From positions 1 through 5,159 of the forward strand of contig JADHUX010000040.1 of assembly GCA_016784285.1 (NCBI GenBank): a DNA stretch of 5,159 nt, read 5' to 3'. Below the pieces are notes generated by a model. The model saw nothing but the letters and a program-made list of their open reading frames with translations, was not told where the DNA came from and did not search any database. Source of the DNA: Parcubacteria group bacterium (GTDB taxonomy: Bacteria; Patescibacteriota; Minisyncoccia; Phycocordibacterales; UBA2163). Positions 5,064-5,159 of this stretch are shown piece by piece (the first letter of the stretch is position 1; the number at the start of each line of letters is the position of its first letter). A program made the position numbers and the translations under genes.

Positions 5064-5067
5064 ACTA
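5036..5067. repeat. 11-base direct repeat, period 21
   Basis: ATGTAAAACTA occurs at 5036-5046 and again at 5057-5067, 21 bases apart, about two helical turns. A partial third copy, ATGTAAC, lies between them at 5050-5056. The second copy includes the stop codon of the upstream gene. It could be a regulatory site for recO or a small local duplication. Confidence 0.5.
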
Positions 5068-5159
5068 CTTCTTTATTTTAAACTTAAAATTATACGGATC
5101 AATACTAATTTCTTCCCCTTGTGTATCAATAAAATTAATTTCTTTTATAAGAGCTCCTG
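5065..5159 (-). CDS. C-terminal fragment of an unrecognised protein
   Basis: Reading from the window edge on the minus strand, one frame stays open for 30 codons and ends in TAG at 5067-5065. The other two frames meet stops within the first eight codons. The fragment begins GALIKEINFIDTQGEEISID and ends in a basic, aromatic tail, NFKFKIKK. The composition is beta-like and hydrophilic. It is too short to identify. It lies upstream of recO on the same strand, so the two could share a transcript. Confidence 0.65.
   Translation of the reverse strand, partial: GALIKEINFIDTQGEEISIDPYNFKFKIKK

Overview
The window is AT-rich bacterial DNA, most likely from the Candidate Phyla Radiation (Patescibacteria), probably a Parcubacteria-type lineage. 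The placement rests on a short RecO of 200 residues, an alpha2-type glycyl-tRNA synthetase with a diverged glycine-site signature, a membrane-anchored DUF11-like surface protein with no cysteine, and a 217-residue protein resembling a family I remember only from Parcubacteria genomes. This is inference from gene content; no rRNA is present. UGA is used as a stop and never occurs inside a gene, so the standard code fits.

All five genes lie on the minus strand, so transcription runs from high to low coordinates. From right to left: the last 30 codons of an unrecognised gene (5159-5065); recO (5028-4426); a gene-free stretch of about 385 bases (4425-4042); an uncharacterised 217-residue protein (4041-3388); a short intergenic region with a terminator-like hairpin and a palindrome (3387-3207); a 639-residue membrane-anchored protein with Ig-like/DUF11-like repeats (3206-1287); and glyS (1258 to the window edge), complete at its N-terminus and probably missing only a few tens of residues at its C-terminus. 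The 639-residue gene and glyS are 28 bases apart and probably form one transcript.

The most unusual part is 4143-4344. Six consecutive, nearly perfect inverted repeats fill about two thirds of 200 bases between recO and a near-consensus sigma70 promoter that drives the 217-residue gene. Two of them share a 22-base core with three differences: two form a compensatory base-pair change and the third is a G-U wobble in minus-strand RNA. The single mismatch in another repeat is also G-U on that strand. This suggests selection for RNA hairpins downstream of recO. A seventh palindrome lies beyond the other end of the 217-residue gene, and an identical 12-base sequence (AAATAACCCCCC) brackets the whole segment at 3297-3308 and 4354-4365. 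The 217-residue gene may therefore be a self-contained cassette with its own promoter, Shine-Dalgarno site and terminator.

Two starts (the 639-residue gene and recO) have -10-like elements 6-7 bases before the ATG and no Shine-Dalgarno site, which fits leaderless mRNAs. The 217-residue gene and glyS have clear Shine-Dalgarno sites.
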